A stretch of DNA of 64,000 bases, taken from the NCBI GenBank assembly GCA_914767715.1, contig OU612072.1, positions 4,774,001 to 4,838,000 of the forward strand, read 5' to 3'. Position 1 is the first letter of the stretch. Every line of letters begins with the position of its first letter. A model generated the notes under the pieces. It searched no databases, was not told the DNA's origin, and worked only from the letters and a program-made list of their open reading frames with translations. Shown here one piece after another: positions 60,321 to 64,000 of this stretch. The stretch comes from Membranipora membranacea. Taxonomy: Eukaryota > Bryozoa > Gymnolaemata > Cheilostomatida > Membraniporidae. The position numbers and the translations under genes were made by a program.

Positions 60321-62847
60321 TACATAAATAATCTAAAAAAATTTCAAATTGATGATGGACAAATTATAGTACGAGCTCCCAAAACTTTTGCCCCCTCCTC
60401 CAATGGTGGCCCCCTCAGCCGAGGAAATAACGACATGAACATGTGCTCTTGTTATGCAGTTAAAACTTCTTTTATTCGCACGGAGTGAAGATGGAGGGAG
60501 GGCCTCACCCAGGGCAAAATTAAAAGCAGAAGCATTGGTTGGGCGTTCCAGGGAATAAAATTTACCAGCAATGGGCTACACGAAACTGTAAGTAACCAGG
60601 AACTGCTTTTCCTACTGTGATTAACCTTTAAATTCAAAATTTGGTGAAAAAAATGTGGCTAGAGGTAAATTAATACAGCAAAAGAAAAGTGAATGTTTAA
60701 CAGCAGTTGAAAAGATCACAAGGGAGTGGTAGGACGAACAATCTTTTGTTGAAATTCTAATTTTGCAGTCCTCAGTGCGCAGAAAATGTTATTATTATGA
60801 AGCATAAGTACTTTCTGGGCGCGATGCCATGAACTTGTCAGCAACAGTTTTTTAAGGGGTCAATCCCCCTCTGCAACTAATTTAGAACCGCAACAGTCAA
60901 CGATCTTTACATGTAATCGCCTGGTCTACATTGGCACCAAAGCAAGTTTTGAGGTGGGCCATGGAGCTTGGTAATACATCACATGTTTACTGCTAAACTC
61001 TGAACCTTATTTAACATATAGAAGTCTGCCAAAGAAAACAGCTACATCAGTATGGTCTAATATTCTCCACCTGCTGAAAAGTGGTAGAGCCAGATGGCCC
61101 TCCCTATGAATACACCCTGTTTGCACTCACGGTTGTGGGTAGACCTCTCGCTTTCACTTTAGTGAAAAAACGTTCAGGAGGAAGGATGTCAATTGGTCTT
61201 TTCATTTAATTTCAAGGATGTTTATATAGTCCACAATATACATTCAGGGAAATTGGTCTGGAATAGCATTTAGAGTAGCTGTGGGCAACCTGCGGCTATT
61301 TTGCCAGTACGGCCTTCTGGGCAATCTTTTGTGGTCTAATTGTGGCCTTATACTTGTGAAATTATACACTCAAGTTTTGTTTCCTGTTTCGTCTTGTGGA
61401 TGTCCAAGTATGTATTGCCCTCCTGCAAGCAAAATTCAATGTTAGGATATCAAAATTGTGGCCATCTCAGTTCATTAAAGTCAAATTGGGCAAAATTTAG
61501 GCTAAGACGTTGTCTTCTCTTATTGTTGAATTTTTGAGGCTCATTTACTAAATAGAGTTATCACACCATAGACATTGATAAATAGATGCCTAATCAGTTT
61601 TTGCGGTTTTCGTTATTACTAGTTCACCAAAATCAGTGGTAGAGATTTATAGCTTGTTATGTTATGTTTTTCAGCTAGCCCATTAAGTTTATTCTAAATC
61701 AGTCTTGAACAAATCCCCACCACTGATTTCTTATATACAGGAGATTCACGAAAAGTGCAGCGACTCCCAAGAGCAGTTTAGGTTTCTATTGGCTCTATTT
61801 CTATGTATGACACCCATGTACTTTATTCATTGTGAGAAATTGACCATTACTTGGCACCATGTCTCAAGCCTATCCTAAAATCCTGTTAGTTGTAGGGAAT
61901 GATTCGAATGTTTACAAGCAATGCCATATGACTGCATCTATCAAGAGTAGGACAGTTTTGCAATGACAAGAGCAATTTTACATCAGGTTCCACTTTTTTG
62001 GGCTTGATTTTAGTTGGGGAAACATTGTGCTGAGCATGGAATGCGTGTCAATTCTAGCTGCTGGGTGCAGATCAATCTTTATAAAGTCATCTATATGCGT
62101 AAATCATAATAGTTTGAAGCATGTGGCTATACTGCTTCGCAGAGGAAAGGGATGCGCAGTGAATTCTCCAACAATAGCCAAGGCAATGAGTTTTTACTTA
62201 TTGATATATAACGATTAGTCTTGGGGGACATAGCAACAAATTATATTTTGCACAACTTAATTTACTGCATAATTTTGCCAATTGCTGCCTATATGTTTTC
62301 AATGTATTTTAGTTAATGTTCAATTAATCAAGTTAGAAATAATTGCCATATTAAACTTTATTCAGACTACTAGCAACGTGCTAGAGAAGGAATTTTTGAG
62401 ATTGGACAAGTAGTTCCTGAGAAACTGAAAGTGCGATGTATCACGTAAACTTTCCTTCTTTACAGCCTTATACTCCATGTTTGTATTTCATGTTTTATGC
62501 TTAGGTTACACCTGTAACTATCCTAGCTAAATTGGTAAGGTATTAGCTAGGTAAGCAGTATTGCGGCTGTTATGAAAACAGAATTTACTTTTATAATCTT
62601 GAAATGATGCTGCTTTGTTTTGTCCATTCATTGAAACTATCAATATATCGAAAGGGTACCATATCAAATGAGTCTAATATAATAATGCCTGTCATACAAA
62701 AATTTGATAAGAAGCAACAAGTCTTGAGAAACAAAGTTTAACCTCATGTTTTGGTATTCTCATAATGGTATTGCCTTTGAATCCTGTGAATGAGATTAAT
62801 AAGGCAACAGTAACAATTTCTTCCACTGTAATGAAAGACAGAGATAC
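60321..62847. other. Intergenic region, nothing recognised
   Basis: About 2.5 kb with no open frame that looks coding. The stretch near 61275-61330 (tgtgggcaacctgcggc) has the look of a decayed DNA-transposon end, but no partner was found. Confidence 0.4.
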
Positions 62848-63065
62848 CAGTACCACTGCACAACACACAGGTCTTCAGCTAGAAACCATGAGTCAAGCGC
62901 TGTTTCGAGGCCTTCTCTAGTACAATCTCATCATGGCCAGCCCCAGCAGCATGAAGCCACCCCTGTGTGTTGATCCCTCAGTGCGTATGGTAAGTTTCGA
63001 TGGTTTGACATAATTGGTGTGTTTACCCTGTTGTGCAACCAGGGAGGCTGCCAACTCGTCATTGT
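62848..63065 (-). repeat. Interspersed repeat, copy 2 (retroelement 3' tail)
   Basis: It matches 49795-49987 in several blocks, including cacaggtcttcagctagaaa. Relative to the minus-strand ORF at 63620-63994 it lies 0.6 to 1.1 kb downstream, so it is probably the 3' end of the same element. Confidence 0.75.
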
Positions 63066-63619
63066 TTCAGTGCAACAATGTTCGCCCCATCACTCTCATG
63101 CTTATACTCTAAGCCAAACCAGTGCAGGGAGGTTTGCTTTCAATCAATTCATCGGCCCCTCGTGCCATAGTTCACTACTCAAATTCACCACATTGAGCAT
63201 AGTACAACTCATACACAAGTCAGAGAGATGACTTGTTTGCGCTACAGCCAGTGGGCCAGTGGCCAGTGGCCAGTGATCTCCTGTCTCGCTCTGCCTGCCT
63301 TTTATGCGATGGCCCAGCATTTAATCCTATGTTTGTAATGCCTTAGATCTAACTCAGACTCACTCTGATTTTTCACCCTACAGAGGTTAAACTACTTTAA
63401 TTTGAGTATTAATGGCATAATCCCGCTTAGCCTTCTACCCCGAGCAGTTTGCTAATCACCACTTAATCCCCTCAATCTAATACTTACAAGGATTATGAAC
63501 AAAGGAATAAATGCTGGCCAACTCCACAACACAAAGTGAGTATGCTAAACCCCAGTTTGCAAGCAATATGATTACTTAGCTTTTGTCTTCACACAGTGCT
63601 GTTGCCAAATCCATGCAGA
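63066..63619 (-). other. Probable 3' part of the retroelement
   Basis: This lies between the retroelement ORF and its repeated 3' tail. It includes a short tandem duplication (gccagtgg, three times near 63247-63270). No open frame of note. Confidence 0.35.
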
Positions 63620-63994
63620 TCAGCTTTCTGCATCATGTACTATGCTTTTTGTGGCTTGTTTGAGTTCTCTGCCTGACAGCCCAACTCTAGGCAGTAATTT
63701 TGTAGCTGATCTAGCCATGAATCCACGGCAGCCAACTTCCACTGCGATTAATTCGCAATTCAAACCTTTCTCTTGGCATTGTGTCACCAGATCTTCGTAT
63801 CTTGTCAGTTTTCTCTCATTCGCATTTGAAAGATTTTCTTCCCAAGGCACCGTCAATTCCATCAGTATTAGTGCTTTTTCTTTGTCAGACCAGACAATTA
63901 AGTCTGGTCTTTGGTTCGTGATCACAATATGCTGTGGCATGCTGAGCTGCTCTGTGAGGTCGCATCTCACTTGCCATTCTCCACTGTTCATCAA
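63620..63994 (-). CDS. Retroelement-associated ORF with possible PD-(D/E)xK-like nuclease pattern (partial)
   Basis: A 124-codon frame runs to a stop at 63620 and may continue beyond the window. It contains ITNQRPDLIVWSD, ILMELTVPWEENL, ANERKLTRYEDL and AVEVGCRGFMARS. From memory, this pattern is common at the C-terminus of reverse-transcriptase-type polyproteins in many invertebrates. The PD, the ELT about 15 residues later, and a following K/R-x-x-x-Y resemble the restriction-like endonuclease fold used by some non-LTR elements. The nuclease reading is inference; the association with mobile elements is firmer. The repeated sequence downstream supports a transposable element. Confidence 0.6.
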   Translation of the reverse strand: MMNSGEWQVRCDLTEQLSMPQHIVITNQRPDLIVWSDKEKALILMELTVPWEENLSNANERKLTRYEDLVTQCQEKGLNCELIAVEVGCRGFMARSATKLLPRVGLSGRELKQATKSIVHDAES

Positions 63995-64000
63995 TCCCTT

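Noticed and set aside
60452-60637. Minus-strand frame beside the THAP transposon
   Set aside because: It is short, lies outside the inverted repeats and has no recognisable motif.

Overview
This window reads as nuclear DNA of an invertebrate animal. It is AT-rich by eye and has spliced genes with GT-AG introns of about 100 to 2000 bases. It carries a clear metazoan ESF1 gene, an Ig-domain membrane receptor and several eukaryotic transposon classes (P-element/THAP, tyrosine-recombinase, LINE, tRNA-derived SINE). Nothing seen fixes the phylum. A sponge, cnidarian or other marine invertebrate would fit, and that is inference only.

Layout, left to right. (1) 1222-8882, plus: thirteen exons of ESF1, the nucleolar pre-rRNA processing factor; its 5' end lies outside the window. 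(2) 9506-18958, minus: a 14-exon gene, convergent with ESF1. It encodes a Q/P/Y-rich, prion-like N-terminal half and a long C-terminal coiled coil. Two in-frame candidate cassette exons sit in one intron, one of them encoding 16 copies of an 11-residue repeat. (3) 21494-27524, plus: a 14-exon gene, divergent from the previous one. It encodes a secreted-signal, Ig-like, single-pass receptor whose tail carries six basophilic R/K-R-x-S sites. (4) 27525-33232: a transposon-rich gap holding a tRNA-like SINE head, an orphan last exon of an adenylate-forming-enzyme gene, and a decayed tyrosine recombinase. (5) 33233-42949 and 48619-54983, minus: two tandem paralogues of an adenylate-forming (ANL/AMP-binding) enzyme with the same 14-exon structure. 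Between them lie a LINE relic and three relic copies of the paralogues' first exon, in both orientations. (6) 56416-60313: a nearly complete P-element-like THAP transposon with 33-bp terminal inverted repeats and target duplications. (7) 60321-64000: mostly empty, ending in a retroelement with a possible PD-(D/E)xK-like nuclease ORF, whose 3' tail is repeated at 49.8 kb.

The genes do not form a pathway. ESF1 is housekeeping. The ANL pair is an expanding and decaying enzyme family. The receptor and the prion-like coiled-coil protein share an intergenic region of about 2.5 kb and might share regulatory DNA. Exon coordinates were read by hand from splice sites and checked by reading-phase bookkeeping: every gene sums to whole codons across all listed exons. 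Transcript data are needed to confirm them.
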